Shown: positions 1 to 7,701 of the stretch, piece after piece | Layout: each line of letters begins with the position of its first letter | How positions within the stretch are numbered: position 1 is the stretch's first letter | Source of the DNA: a bacterium | GTDB lineage: Bacteria; SZUA-79; Acidulodesulfobacterales; Acidulodesulfobacteraceae | Reading direction: 5' to 3' | Length of the DNA stretch: 31,772 bases | NCBI GenBank assembly: GCA_021784835.1 | Contig: JAJYHI010000089.1 | Span: 1-31,772, forward strand | Notes under the pieces: model-generated | Seen by the model: only the letters and a program-made list of their open reading frames with translations | Databases searched by the model: none | What the model was told of the DNA's origin: nothing | Made by a program: the position numbers and the translations under genes

Positions 1-1506
1 TCTTGCATCGAATAGCGACGAATAAAGCTTCATCGCATACATATCGGTCATGCCGCTTATGTAATCGGCGCACATTATTTGGAAAGCGGGATTGCCGTTT
101 TTATCTTTTCCGAAAGAATCGTAAAATCCAAACTCGTAAAGTTCCTGAAAGTCGTCGGGATAAAGTTTAATATTATTAATATCGGAAAAAACTGCATAAA
201 GCTTTTTTATTATGTTTTCGGCTTTATATCTGTTTAGAAGAATTTCCCTGTTTTCCATAACGAGACTGTAGGAAATCTGCTTGAGGGCGTTTATTTCCAA
301 ATCCACGCCGTTTTTCCAAATTAACGAATATTTGTAAGAATCGTCGTTATAGTTTAAGGGCATATCGAGTAAAAAATTATCCGATTTAGATTTTAATTTT
401 TTAACTCCTCCTTTTCTTTCTTCTAAATCTATATTTAAAATAAACTTTGAAATATAGTTAGAAAAAAACTCCTTAAGATCGGTCTTGACTTTTATGTGAT
501 GCATAGTCCGGTCTTTTGCTTCTTGTTTATCGGCTGTTTCGCTATGTTTAATTCCCTTAATATTTTCGGAGCAATACGTCCCTTTTTCAAATTTTTTGTT
601 TTCCGGAATATTAAAAATATTTCTTAATTTAAAAAAGAAATTATCGACCCGTTCGGTCATGGTATTAATTGTTTCGGTAGAATCTTTCAAAAAGCGGTCG
701 CTTTCTCTAAGATATTTGTTTACTTTGAAATGCCCGCCTATATTTATGAGCTTAGATTCTACCCCGTCTTCTATGTCGTGCGTGGCATAAGCGATATCGT
801 CGGCGGCGTTTAATATCTGACATTCAATGCATCTTGAAAATTCAAAAAATTTATCTTTGGCGGTTTTATTTTTTTTATCGTTAAAAAAACGGGAATATTT
901 ACTCAGATAATTTACAAAATCTTTTCCGTGGAGTTTTTCGAGTATAAATATATCGTCGTCGTAAATAAAATGCTTGTTTTTATCGGACAGGGAATATGGC
1001 ATCTTATATTTTAAAATTCCGTCTATGGTCTTAAGAGAAGGATTAATTCCGTATATTTTATTGTTTTTTGAATCGTAAAACTTTTTTTCGAGAAAATTAA
1101 GTATCCTGATATTTTGGGCATTAGCTTCGAATCCTAGTTTCCAGTCCGTAGCTTTCTTTAACTCTTCGTTTATAATATATTCGCCGAGATGCCCGAAAGG
1201 CGGGTGTCCAATATCGTGGGCCAGCGAAACGGCTTCTATAAGGTCTAAATCTATACTTAAACCGTATTTTTTATTCAAAATAGACGTTAATGCTCTTGCT
1301 ATTTGCGATACTTCCAGAGAATGCGTAAGTCTCGTCCTGTAATAATCCAGCGTAAAAACTCCGAAAACCTGGGTTTTATTCCTCATCCTTCTGAACGCGC
1401 TGGAATGTATTATCCTGTCCCTGTCGATTTGAAAAGGAGACCTTATCCCTTTTTCCTTTTTTTCCTTATCGGCATATCCGTAATCGAATACTCTTTCTTC
1501 TAACAT
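1..1506 (-). CDS. dgt: dGTPase / dNTP triphosphohydrolase (partial, 3' end outside window)
   Basis: This HD-domain phosphohydrolase hydrolyses dGTP (or other dNTPs) to the nucleoside and triphosphate in the cytoplasm. The minus strand is open for 502 codons from the ATG at 1506 to the window edge. The family hallmarks are present: RDRIIHSSAFRRM near residues 28-41, a first metal histidine in THSLEVSQIAR (His62), the HD pair in LAHDIGHPPFGH (His97, Asp98, His101), and a C-terminal stretch with MCADYISGMTD. Known family members are about 440-510 residues, so only the last few residues are probably missing. The start is preceded by a G-rich stretch (1511-1520 on the opposite strand), an imperfect ribosome site. 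A TTG codon immediately upstream is a possible alternative start. It diverges from the DksA-like gene across a repeat-filled intergenic region. Identification is firm; substrate preference cannot be read from the sequence. Confidence 0.93.
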   Translation of the reverse strand, partial: MLEERVFDYGYADKEKKEKGIRSPFQIDRDRIIHSSAFRRMRNKTQVFGVFTLDYYRTRLTHSLEVSQIARALTSILNKKYGLSIDLDLIEAVSLAHDIGHPPFGHLGEYIINEELKKATDWKLGFEANAQNIRILNFLEKKFYDSKNNKIYGINPSLKTIDGILKYKMPYSLSDKNKHFIYDDDIFILEKLHGKDFVNYLSKYSRFFNDKKNKTAKDKFFEFSRCIECQILNAADDIAYATHDIEDGVESKLINIGGHFKVNKYLRESDRFLKDSTETINTMTERVDNFFFKLRNIFNIPENKKFEKGTYCSENIKGIKHSETADKQEAKDRTMHHIKVKTDLKEFFSNYISKFILNIDLEERKGGVKKLKSKSDNFLLDMPLNYNDDSYKYSLIWKNGVDLEINALKQISYSLVMENREILLNRYKAENIIKKLYAVFSDINNIKLYPDDFQELYEFGFYDSFGKDKNGNPAFQIMCADYISGMTDMYAMKLYSSLFDAR

Positions 1507-1530
1507 CAAGCGCCGCCCCCGCTAAAAATT

Positions 1531-1686
1531 AAAAAGGTGTCAGCAACCGTGTTATTGTCAAGTAAAATATTTTACGGAAAAAGGTGTCAGATTTTATTTT
1601 ACGCATACAAAAAGAAACAATGAAATATAAAAGATGTGCGTAAAATTAATCTGACACCTTTTTCCAAATTAATCCGACACCTTTTT
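1531..1686. repeat. Outer partial terminal repeats enclosing copy A
   Basis: AAAAAGGTGTCAG at 1531-1543 faces TTAATCCGACACCTTTTT ending at 1686. These match the ends of the palindromic element but carry no second core of their own. The arrangement looks like one element inserted into, or recombined with, another and then decayed. Confidence 0.6.
1576..1665 (-). repeat. Palindromic repeat element, copy A (about 90 bp)
   Basis: The imperfect inverted repeat has arms of about 30 nt: GGAAAAAGGTGTCAGAT plus TTTATTTTACGCAT on the left, and the complement of GGAAAAAGGTGTCAGAT plus TAATTTTACGCA on the right, differing by one indel. The centre (AAAAAGAAACAAT then AAAAGAT) is not palindromic and is conserved in copies B and C on the opposite strand, so A is inverted relative to them. 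It lies between divergent dgt and the DksA-like gene. As RNA it would form a long hairpin ending in a U tract. Confidence 0.85.
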
Positions 1687-1762
1687 ATTAAATATTTTTT
1701 TAGTCATTATAGCATATTAGGGAATGTTTTTGTTGTTCTATTGCAGTATTAAAGTTTTAATC

Positions 1763-1791
1763 TTGCATTTATATTTAATTAAATATATACT
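1763..1791 (+). promoter_or_regulatory. Sigma-70-type promoter of the DksA-like gene
   Basis: TTGCAT at 1763-1768 and TATACT at 1786-1791 are separated by exactly 17 nt. Transcription would start near 1798, giving a leader of about 34 nt with a GGAGG ribosome site at 1819-1823. A TTGACA at 1804-1809 has no -10 box at a usable distance. Confidence 0.55.
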
Positions 1792-1831
1792 ATTCACACA
1801 TTTTTGACAAATAATATCGGAGGAATCGTTT

Positions 1832-2311
1832 ATGAAAAATACGGATAAAGAAAATAAAGACGAACACTCATTTTCAAAAGCAGAAATAGAATCGGCAAAA
1901 AAAGTACTAATAAAAATGAAAAAAGATATTTTTAAGGAAATAGATGCCGGCATAAAGGAAGGTTCTTCAAAAGACTCGACGGAATACCGCGGCGATAATT
2001 ACGACATCGCTTCCAGCGAAAGGGACCGGGAGCTTATGTATATGCTTGGGGACAGAGAAAGGAAAAAAGTCAGGGAAATAGACAATGCGCTTTTGAAAAT
2101 TAAAGAAGGAACATACGGCATATGCGACGAATGCGGCGAACCTATTTCAAAGAAAAGATTAAAAATAATACCTTATTCCAACTTATGCATAAACTGTCAG
2201 TCTAAAGCGGAAGAAGAAGAAAAGAAGCAGTTAAACGAAGATTATATCGACCACCTGAATACGCTTTCTTTAATAAACGACGACGAAACCTTTAAAGATT
2301 CCGACGAGTAG
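1832..2311 (+). CDS. dksA: DksA/TraR family zinc-finger transcription factor
   Basis: DksA-type proteins enter the RNA polymerase secondary channel and alter promoter kinetics, often together with ppGpp. The 159-aa product has a charged N-terminal coiled coil, the coiled-coil-tip acidic motif DNYDIA (Asp55, Asp58, Ala60; the DxxDxA pattern), and a C4 zinc finger of CDEC at 98-101 and CINC at 119-122. The length fits the DksA family. The start is set by GGAGG 8 nt upstream and a promoter at 1763-1791. The 3' end overlaps the 3' end of the convergent ABC ATPase gene by 20 bp. Whether this is the true DksA or a paralogue (DksA2/TraR-like) cannot be decided here. Confidence 0.88.
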   Translation: MKNTDKENKDEHSFSKAEIESAKKVLIKMKKDIFKEIDAGIKEGSSKDSTEYRGDNYDIASSERDRELMYMLGDRERKKVREIDNALLKIKEGTYGICDECGEPISKKRLKIIPYSNLCINCQSKAEEEEKKQLNEDYIDHLNTLSLINDDETFKDSDE

Positions 2312-3116
2312 AGGTCAAAAAAGACATAGATTCAAGAAGAGATTTAGAATAAGGATGCGACGGATTTTTAAAAAAATCGTCCGTTTCGGCAATCTCCATT
2401 ATTTTTCCGCCGTACATAACGCATACCCTGTCTGCAAGGTGCCTGACCAATTTTAAATCGTGGGTAATAAATATATAGCTCATGCCGGTTTCGTTTTTTA
2501 AATCCATGAGCAGGTTTAAAATCTGAGCGGAAACGGAAACGTCCAGGGCAGACACCGGCTCGTCGAGTATAAGCAGTTCCGGACGAACCGACAGGCATCT
2601 TGCTATTCCCACCCTCTGCCTCTGTCCGCCGGAAAGCATATGCGGATAGCTTAAAGCTATTGTTTCAGGCAATCCTACTACCTTAAGCTGTTCTGCGGCA
2701 AATTCCATCCTGTCTTTCTTTTTATTCTTTATAATGTCGTTTCTGACTGCAGGATAAGATATTATTTTATATATCTTCTTTTTTGGATTTAATGACGAAT
2801 AAGGGTCTTGAAAAAGTATCTGTATCTTTTTCCTGAAATCTTTTTTTTTATTTTTATAATCCAGAATTTCGCCTTTAAAATATATCTCGCCGGAAGTTTT
2901 TTCCGTCAGGCCTAAAATTAACTTAGAAAGGGTCGATTTTCCGCATCCGGTTTCCCCGACTACTGCAAATATTTCATTTTTATAAACATCGAACGAAACG
3001 CCGTCAACCGCTTTTATAACGTTCTTTTTTATATCGAATAGCGTTTTATAATACTTATAATGTTTGGAAATGTCGGAAACCGATAAAATTACGTTGTTTT
3101 CCATATTTGATTTCAT
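2292..3116 (-). CDS. Oligopeptide/dipeptide-type ABC transporter ATPase (OppF/DppF-like)
   Basis: This is one of two cytoplasmic ATPases that would power a peptide- or nickel-type importer. The 274-aa protein shows Walker A GETGCGKST (54-62), the Q-loop at Gln103, the signature LSGGQRQR (161-168), Walker B LLILDEP (181-187) and the switch His219. The HPY motif typical of this family is near the C-terminus, but the protein stops about 14 residues later. OppF proteins are usually some 50 residues longer and carry a Cys-rich tail, so this is a short form. The start codon overlaps the stop of the upstream ATPase gene as ATGA, indicating translational coupling. The 3' end overlaps the convergent DksA-like gene. 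No permease or binding-protein genes are adjacent; substrate unknown. Confidence 0.9.
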   Translation of the reverse strand: MKSNMENNVILSVSDISKHYKYYKTLFDIKKNVIKAVDGVSFDVYKNEIFAVVGETGCGKSTLSKLILGLTEKTSGEIYFKGEILDYKNKKKDFRKKIQILFQDPYSSLNPKKKIYKIISYPAVRNDIIKNKKKDRMEFAAEQLKVVGLPETIALSYPHMLSGGQRQRVGIARCLSVRPELLILDEPVSALDVSVSAQILNLLMDLKNETGMSYIFITHDLKLVRHLADRVCVMYGGKIMEIAETDDFFKNPSHPYSKSLLESMSFLTSTRRNL

Positions 3117-4138
3117 TTTGCGCCGCCGGAATTAAATTTTATACATCTTATGTCGCGCCCGTATTTTCCGGCATTTTCGGAATCCCTAAAATTTCTTAAA
3201 GCTATATCGTTTAAACAGGCGTCGTCTCTCTTAAAACATCTGGAATAAAATCTGCATTTCCCTTTTTTAAAATCGTCTTTGGTCAAATAACCGCTTATGT
3301 TAAAAAGTTTCTGCTTTGGAACATAATCCGGAGAAAGAGACGGAATACTTTTTATTAAAGAAATAGTATAAGGATGGGCGGGATTGCTTATTATATTTTC
3401 GGTATTGCCCGATTCCATTATCTGCCCTGCATAAAATACGTAAGTCCTGTCGGAAATGCTTCTTGCGACGGTAAGGTCGTGCGTTATAAAAATAATACCG
3501 ACGTTGGATTTTTCTTTTATTTCTTTAATTAATTTTAAAACCTGAAGCGACGTAGTTACGTCTAAAGCAGTCGTAGGCTCGTCGGCTATCAAAAAACACG
3601 GATTAAGCACCATAGCCATAGCTATCATAACTCTCTGGCGCATGCCGCCGGAAAGCTCGTATGGATAAGAATTAAATCTTGCAAGCCCGTCTATATTCAT
3701 ATAATTTAAATATTTAACGGCAATGTCTTTTGCCTCTTTTTTTGACATTTTTTTATGGACTAAAATTGCTTCGGTTATTTGTTCTCCTATTTTCATTACG
3801 GGATTTAAAGACGTATTGGGATCCTGAAATATCATTGATATAATTTTACCGCGCACATCCGTTAACTCGTCGGGCTTAAGCTTTAAAATATCCTTCTCGC
3901 TATCCTGAGATTTACACTTTATTTTAATTTCTCCTGAAACTATTTTTGAAACGCCCTGCGGATTAAGTTTTAAAATAGATAAGCCCAAAAAAGATTTACC
4001 GCTGCCGGATTCGCCTACTATAGATACTACTTCGCCTTCATCGACCGATAAAAATATAGAATCGACCACGTTGATGCACTCGTTTTCGTCTTTACCCGCG
4101 CATAATTCGACTGTTAAGTTATTTATCTCTAAGCCCAT
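3113..4138 (-). CDS. Oligopeptide/dipeptide-type ABC transporter ATPase (OppD/DppD-like)
   Basis: This is the partner ATPase of the downstream OppF-like protein. The 341-aa product has Walker A GESGSGKS (42-49), Q-loop Gln105, signature LSGGM (162-166), Walker B with ADEP (185-188) and switch His220. Its C-terminal oligopeptide-transporter tail has Cys295, Cys301, Cys308 and Cys332 spaced as in OppD/DppD. The length is normal for OppD. Only 14 nt separate the ATG from the end of palindromic repeat copy B, and no good ribosome site lies in that gap, so translation or transcription may be affected by the hairpin. argS lies upstream on the same strand beyond the repeat. OppD and DppD cannot be told apart from the sequence alone. 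Confidence 0.9.
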   Translation of the reverse strand: MGLEINNLTVELCAGKDENECINVVDSIFLSVDEGEVVSIVGESGSGKSFLGLSILKLNPQGVSKIVSGEIKIKCKSQDSEKDILKLKPDELTDVRGKIISMIFQDPNTSLNPVMKIGEQITEAILVHKKMSKKEAKDIAVKYLNYMNIDGLARFNSYPYELSGGMRQRVMIAMAMVLNPCFLIADEPTTALDVTTSLQVLKLIKEIKEKSNVGIIFITHDLTVARSISDRTYVFYAGQIMESGNTENIISNPAHPYTISLIKSIPSLSPDYVPKQKLFNISGYLTKDDFKKGKCRFYSRCFKRDDACLNDIALRNFRDSENAGKYGRDIRCIKFNSGGAK

Positions 4139-4152
4139 ATAAAAAAACCATC

Positions 4153-4244
4153 GGAAAAAGGTGTCAGATTAATTTTACGCAAAATATTTTACCTTTAATT
4201 GTTTCTTTTTTTATATGCGTAAAATAAAATCTGACACCTTTTTC
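4153..4244 (+). repeat. Palindromic repeat element, copy B
   Basis: The left arm GGAAAAAGGTGTCAGATTAA (4153-4172) continues as TTTTACGC, and the right arm is ATGCGTAAAATAAAAT followed by CTGACACCTTTTTC (ending 4244). The centre, read on the minus strand, aligns with the centre of copy A: AAAAAAAGAAACAATT in place of AAAAAGAAACAATG. It lies between argS and the OppD-like gene, both on the minus strand, and could terminate argS transcription. Confidence 0.85.
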
Positions 4245-4283
4245 TTGACACCTTTTTCTATTATTTTGTTTGACACTTTTTTT
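4245..4283. repeat. Extra truncated termini of the repeat family next to copy B
   Basis: Two further end fragments follow copy B directly: TTGACACCTTTTTC (4245-4258) and TTTGACACTTTTTTT (4269-4283). They repeat the outer part of the right arm without the rest of the element, like the nested ends around copy A. Confidence 0.6.
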
Positions 4284-4287
4284 AAAA

Positions 4288-6393
4288 TTACATTTTTTCT
4301 AAAACGGGAATACACAACAGATTCAAGACGGAAACTAAAACCGTTTTAACAGAGGACAACATTGCAATCCTAGGCTTTAAATAATTATAATCTCTGCCTA
4401 TAAGCCTGTAATTTTGATAATATTTGTTAAAATGCGAAGCAAGGTCTAAAGCAAAAGAGCTTAATACCGACGGCTCGTTTTGCTCGACCGCCGAATGAAG
4501 AGCCGTCTTAAATCCATAAATTTGTTTGGCTATCAAAAAAATATCGTCAAAATCTGCATCGCTTTTTGAAAACGAAAAACTTTGAGCGTCGTTTTTTAAA
4601 TTCGTTTCATTTCCGCTAAGTCTGTTTAAAAGACTGTTTATTCTTGAAACGGTATATTGAAGATAAGGTCCTGTCTGACCTTCGAAAGACAAAACGTTAT
4701 CCCAGTTAAAATTTACGTCGGTAGTCCGTCTTGTTTTTAAATCGTTAAAAATAACCGCCCCTATGCCTACTTTTAAAGACGTTAAATATATCTGCTTCTT
4801 TTCGGTTTCGGTTCGCTCTTTTTTTCGTTCATTAATTAAACCTTGTTTTTCACCGTTTTCCGTCGCCGCTCTTATTCCTTCCATTCCTTCAGTCAGTTTT
4901 TTGGTTGCATCGTTAATTTCGGCGGAAAGATTATCTTCTAAAATTTTCAGTCTTTCTTCAAGTTTTTCTTGAGCTTTAAGGCGCGCTTCTTCTATATAGT
5001 CTTCCAGAAAAACTAAATTGCCTTTTCTTGTCGACATGCCGATAATTCTGCCGAACTTTACATGAACCAACCTGCCGTCTATCATAGAAGCAAAATATTT
5101 AAAGTTTTTACCGTCTTTTATTTTCTCGGCGTCTTCTTTCAATATGCCGAATATGCCGAATAGCTGGCTGAAATGAAGGGCCTGTTCGGAGCCTACGACG
5201 TAAATCATCTTATCGAAATTATATTTTGCCATTCTAGAAACCGCCGTAACTATATCCCTCGAAAGGTAAAGGGACGTTCCGTCGCTTTTAGCAATCAGGG
5301 CGGGTGCTTTAATGCCTTTTACATTCACTATTACTGCACCTTCGCTTATTTCGGCTATGCCGCTTTCCAGCAAAATTTCTTTAATATCTTTTGAAAATTC
5401 CGCGCTTTCGGCTTCTCCTTCATACGAGTCGAACTCTATTCCTATAGATTGATAAATTCTTTTAAATTCTTCTATGCTTAGTTTTCTAAAAATTTTCCAT
5501 AAATTATACTGCCCCTCCGCGGTCCCGCAAAAAAAATTTTTATTTTCTTCGGAAAGCATTATGTTTTCCGATGCATTGGCGGCATCGGTTTCTGCGGCTA
5601 AACCGCTATCGATATTTTTCGTCATTGTATCGTCTAAACCGTTTATTGCGCCGAGATATTCTTCAAAACTGCGTTTATTTACCGACATAAAATCTTCAAG
5701 CGTTTTAAACCTGTTTTTAGCCTCTTCTTCGACGGTTAAATCGGTTTGTTCGTCTTTGTGTATTCTGACGTAAAGTTCGTATAAAACTTTTACCGGGTCT
5801 TTTTCAAATTCGGAAAAATTTATATCGCCGTAACGGCAAAACGCCGCAATAAGTTTTCCGAACTGAGTTCCAAAATCGCCCAGATAATTTATCTTTATAA
5901 CTTTATGTCCGCAAAATTCATAAATTTTCGACAGACTCATCCCTATTACCGTAGAACGCAGGTGTCCGACTCCAAAAGGTTTCGCTATATTAGGGGACGA
6001 AAAATCTATAACGACTGTAAGCGGTTTTTCCTGAACGTCTCTGCCGTAATCGAAACCCGAATCGACTGCTTCCTTAAATACTTCCGAAACAAATATTTCT
6101 CTTTTTACAAAAAAATTGACGTAAGCACCTTTTATTTCTATTCTGTCGAAAAGACCTGCTATTTCGCTAAACCGACCGCTACATAAATTGTATAAATCGA
6201 CGGCAGCCGTTTCCGGTTTGCCTTGAAATCCGTAATTTTGCATATAATAAGCCGCAAAACAATAATCGCCGAAAGAATCGTCCGGCGGATTTTTGATTAA
6301 TTTTTCGGCTTGCGGCTTTGAAACGTCTATTTTTTTCTCCGCCTCAATAACGTTTACGATGAAAGTTTTCAGGGTTTCCTTAAATATATCCAT
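4288..6393 (-). CDS. argS: Arginyl-tRNA synthetase
   Basis: This class I aminoacyl-tRNA synthetase charges tRNA-Arg. The 701-aa protein has the N-terminal ArgRS-specific (Add-1) domain, the HIGH-equivalent GVGHLRS (141-147), a KMSKS-equivalent GMSTRKG (452-458), and a C-terminal DALR anticodon-binding domain. Typical bacterial ArgRS is about 550-590 aa. The extra length comes mainly from two segments: roughly 248-290, rich in Ala/Asn/Glu, and roughly 484-535, highly charged and Glu/Lys-rich, just after the KMSKS loop. The ATG at 6393 has AAGGAA five nt upstream. It is divergent from the rubredoxin genes, and repeat copy B follows its stop. Confidence 0.96.
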   Translation of the reverse strand: MDIFKETLKTFIVNVIEAEKKIDVSKPQAEKLIKNPPDDSFGDYCFAAYYMQNYGFQGKPETAAVDLYNLCSGRFSEIAGLFDRIEIKGAYVNFFVKREIFVSEVFKEAVDSGFDYGRDVQEKPLTVVIDFSSPNIAKPFGVGHLRSTVIGMSLSKIYEFCGHKVIKINYLGDFGTQFGKLIAAFCRYGDINFSEFEKDPVKVLYELYVRIHKDEQTDLTVEEEAKNRFKTLEDFMSVNKRSFEEYLGAINGLDDTMTKNIDSGLAAETDAANASENIMLSEENKNFFCGTAEGQYNLWKIFRKLSIEEFKRIYQSIGIEFDSYEGEAESAEFSKDIKEILLESGIAEISEGAVIVNVKGIKAPALIAKSDGTSLYLSRDIVTAVSRMAKYNFDKMIYVVGSEQALHFSQLFGIFGILKEDAEKIKDGKNFKYFASMIDGRLVHVKFGRIIGMSTRKGNLVFLEDYIEEARLKAQEKLEERLKILEDNLSAEINDATKKLTEGMEGIRAATENGEKQGLINERKKERTETEKKQIYLTSLKVGIGAVIFNDLKTRRTTDVNFNWDNVLSFEGQTGPYLQYTVSRINSLLNRLSGNETNLKNDAQSFSFSKSDADFDDIFLIAKQIYGFKTALHSAVEQNEPSVLSSFALDLASHFNKYYQNYRLIGRDYNYLKPRIAMLSSVKTVLVSVLNLLCIPVLEKM

Positions 6394-6515
6394 TTTTATT
6401 CCTTATTATAAATAATTTTAATTCATATTAATATTATTAATATTAAATTATTAAGAATTGTTTTAATTATAACAATTATACCAATTAAAAGACTTTAAAA
6501 AAATAATTAATTTGA

Positions 6516-6521
6516 TATAAT
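6516..6521 (+). promoter_or_regulatory. Possible -10 box for the rubredoxin genes
   Basis: TATAAT at 6516-6521 lies 41 nt before the first rubredoxin ATG in a very AT-rich divergent region. No convincing -35 hexamer is present at the right distance, so support is weak. Confidence 0.3.
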
Positions 6522-6562
6522 TAAAAATAGATGAATTTATTTCTTAAGGATATTGATTAATT

Positions 6563-6742
6563 ATGGACAGCGAAAATAAAGATAAATATGTATGCGAAGC
6601 GTGTCCCTATATTTACGACCCCAAAAAGGGCGATCCTGAAGGCGGAATACCGCCGGGCACGCCTTTCGATGATATACCGGACGATTGGCTGTGCCCTATA
6701 TGTAAAGTAGACAAGACTCATTTTAAAAAAATAGACAAATAA
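6563..6742 (+). CDS. Rubredoxin (first of two)
   Basis: This is a 59-aa one-iron electron carrier of the cytoplasm. The two Cys pairs that bind Fe(SCys)4 are CEAC (11-14) and CPIC (44-47), with the family residues [16 protein letters not shown] and the C-terminal KTHF. The first knuckle reads CEACPY where most rubredoxins have a Gly after the second Cys. An AAGGA at 6546-6550 is 12 nt from the ATG, a rather long spacing. It sits 45 nt upstream of a second rubredoxin and is probably co-transcribed with it. Rubredoxins pass electrons to superoxide reductase, rubrerythrin or flavodiiron proteins in anaerobes; no such partner gene is in the window. Confidence 0.92.
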   Translation: MDSENKDKYVCEACPYIYDPKKGDPEGGIPPGTPFDDIPDDWLCPICKVDKTHFKKIDK

Positions 6743-6787
6743 ATAAACTAAATTTAATTGATTAAGATTTAAAACAGGAGATTTTTA

Positions 6788-6976
6788 ATGGCTTCAACTG
6801 AAGAAATTGCTTTGCCAAAGTACCAGTGCGACGTTTGCGGATATATCTATGATCCTGAAGTAGGCGACTCCGTAGGAGGAATAGAGTCAGGAACTCCTTT
6901 CGAAAAACTTCCGGACGATTGGGTTTGCCCCATATGCGGCGCAGACAAAACTCATTTCCATCATTTCGCAGGTTAA
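6788..6976 (+). CDS. Rubredoxin (second of two)
   Basis: This 62-aa rubredoxin has CDVC (14-17) and CPIC (47-50), with the canonical [11 protein letters not shown] and [11 protein letters not shown] segments and a His-containing end, [12 protein letters not shown] at 6776-6780 with 7 nt spacing sets the ATG. It differs from the upstream copy in charge and in the first Cys knuckle, so the pair may serve different partners or potentials rather than being a recent duplication. Short length and order suggest one transcript with the first copy. Confidence 0.95.
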   Translation: MASTEEIALPKYQCDVCGYIYDPEVGDSVGGIESGTPFEKLPDDWVCPICGADKTHFHHFAG

Positions 6977-7015
6977 ATTTTATTTACATATAAGATAATA
7001 ACGTCCATAGCGATA

Positions 7016-7043
7016 TTGACATTATTCATAAATATGATAAAAT
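7016..7043 (+). promoter_or_regulatory. Promoter of the DsbA-like gene, predicted leaderless start
   Basis: TTGACA (7016-7021) and TAAAAT (7038-7043) are spaced by 16 nt. The -10 box ends 6 nt before the ATG at 7050, so transcription should begin at or next to the start codon. Confidence 0.6.
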
Positions 7044-7049
7044 TAGGTT

Positions 7050-7694
7050 ATGCGTTTAATGAAGTTAATTTTTTTAACGGTTTTAGTCTTTGCGGCAGTT
7101 GCTTTTTCGGCTCAAAATTATGCCGAGGCGATGCCATACCGGAATTTTGTCAAAAAAGTAAACGCCGACAGGCAGATAGGCAATCCTAATGCGGCGGTAA
7201 CTATTATTGCATACACGGATTTTCAGTGTTACTGGTGCAGAAAATTTGAAGAATACGACTTTCCCTACATATTAAAACATTATATTAAAAACGGCAAAAT
7301 ATACTTAGAATTCAGGGATTTCCCCCTTACCCTTATACATAAATATGCTTTTAAAGGAGCCGAATATGCCGACTGCGCCGCTCTTCAAGGAAAATATATG
7401 CCTGTAAGGAGCCTTCTTTATAAAGACCAAGACTTTTGGAGCAGTATAGGAGATATTTATTATTTCCTTAAAACGCATGCAGGAAAAATAATCAATATGT
7501 CTGAAGAAGAGTCCTGCGTTAAAAGCGGACTGCCGAAAAGGCTTATTAAAAGCAATATAAATTCCGGTATGAGCGCAAAAGTAACCGGAACGCCGACTTT
7601 TTATATATACAGAGGACTAATTCTTTATAAAAAAGTAGTGGGATATAAGCCTCTGCCGTTAATGATTAAAATTCTTAACGGAGCATTGCAATAA
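7050..7694 (+). CDS. Exported DsbA-like thiol-disulfide protein (Thioredoxin_4 type)
   Basis: This 214-aa protein begins with a hydrophobic signal peptide (about residues 1-27, cleavage likely after an Ala-rich AEA). The thioredoxin fold carries active-site CYWC at 60-63 and the cis-proline loop TGTPTF (Pro182). A second Cys pair (Cys109, Cys156) lies in the helical insert, as in some DsbA/BdbD-type proteins. It probably oxidises or isomerises disulfides in the periplasm. No Shine-Dalgarno sequence precedes the ATG at 7050, and the promoter geometry implies a leaderless mRNA; Met4 (7059) is an alternative. No DsbB-like partner is visible. Repeat copy C follows its stop by 7 nt. Confidence 0.88.
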   Translation: MRLMKLIFLTVLVFAAVAFSAQNYAEAMPYRNFVKKVNADRQIGNPNAAVTIIAYTDFQCYWCRKFEEYDFPYILKHYIKNGKIYLEFRDFPLTLIHKYAFKGAEYADCAALQGKYMPVRSLLYKDQDFWSSIGDIYYFLKTHAGKIINMSEEESCVKSGLPKRLIKSNINSGMSAKVTGTPTFYIYRGLILYKKVVGYKPLPLMIKILNGALQ

Positions 7695-7701
7695 TAATAA
7701 A

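Larger units (their letters stand above)
1507..1831. other. 325-bp intergenic region with nested inverted repeats and dksA promoter
   Basis: No gene is seen here. The left half (1531-1686) is a full palindromic repeat (copy A) enclosed by a second, partial pair of the same termini: AAAAAGGTGTCAG at 1531-1543 and GACACCTTTTT at 1676-1686. The right half is AT-rich and holds the promoter of the plus-strand DksA-like gene. A TTGACA hexamer on the minus strand (1557-1562) could serve dgt, but no convincing -10 box follows it. Confidence 0.7.

Noticed and set aside
1804..1809. TTGACA as the -35 box of the DksA-like gene
   Set aside because: A -10 box 17 nt downstream would fall on the start codon, and the gene has a proper leader with an SD site; the TTGCAT/TATACT pair upstream fits better.
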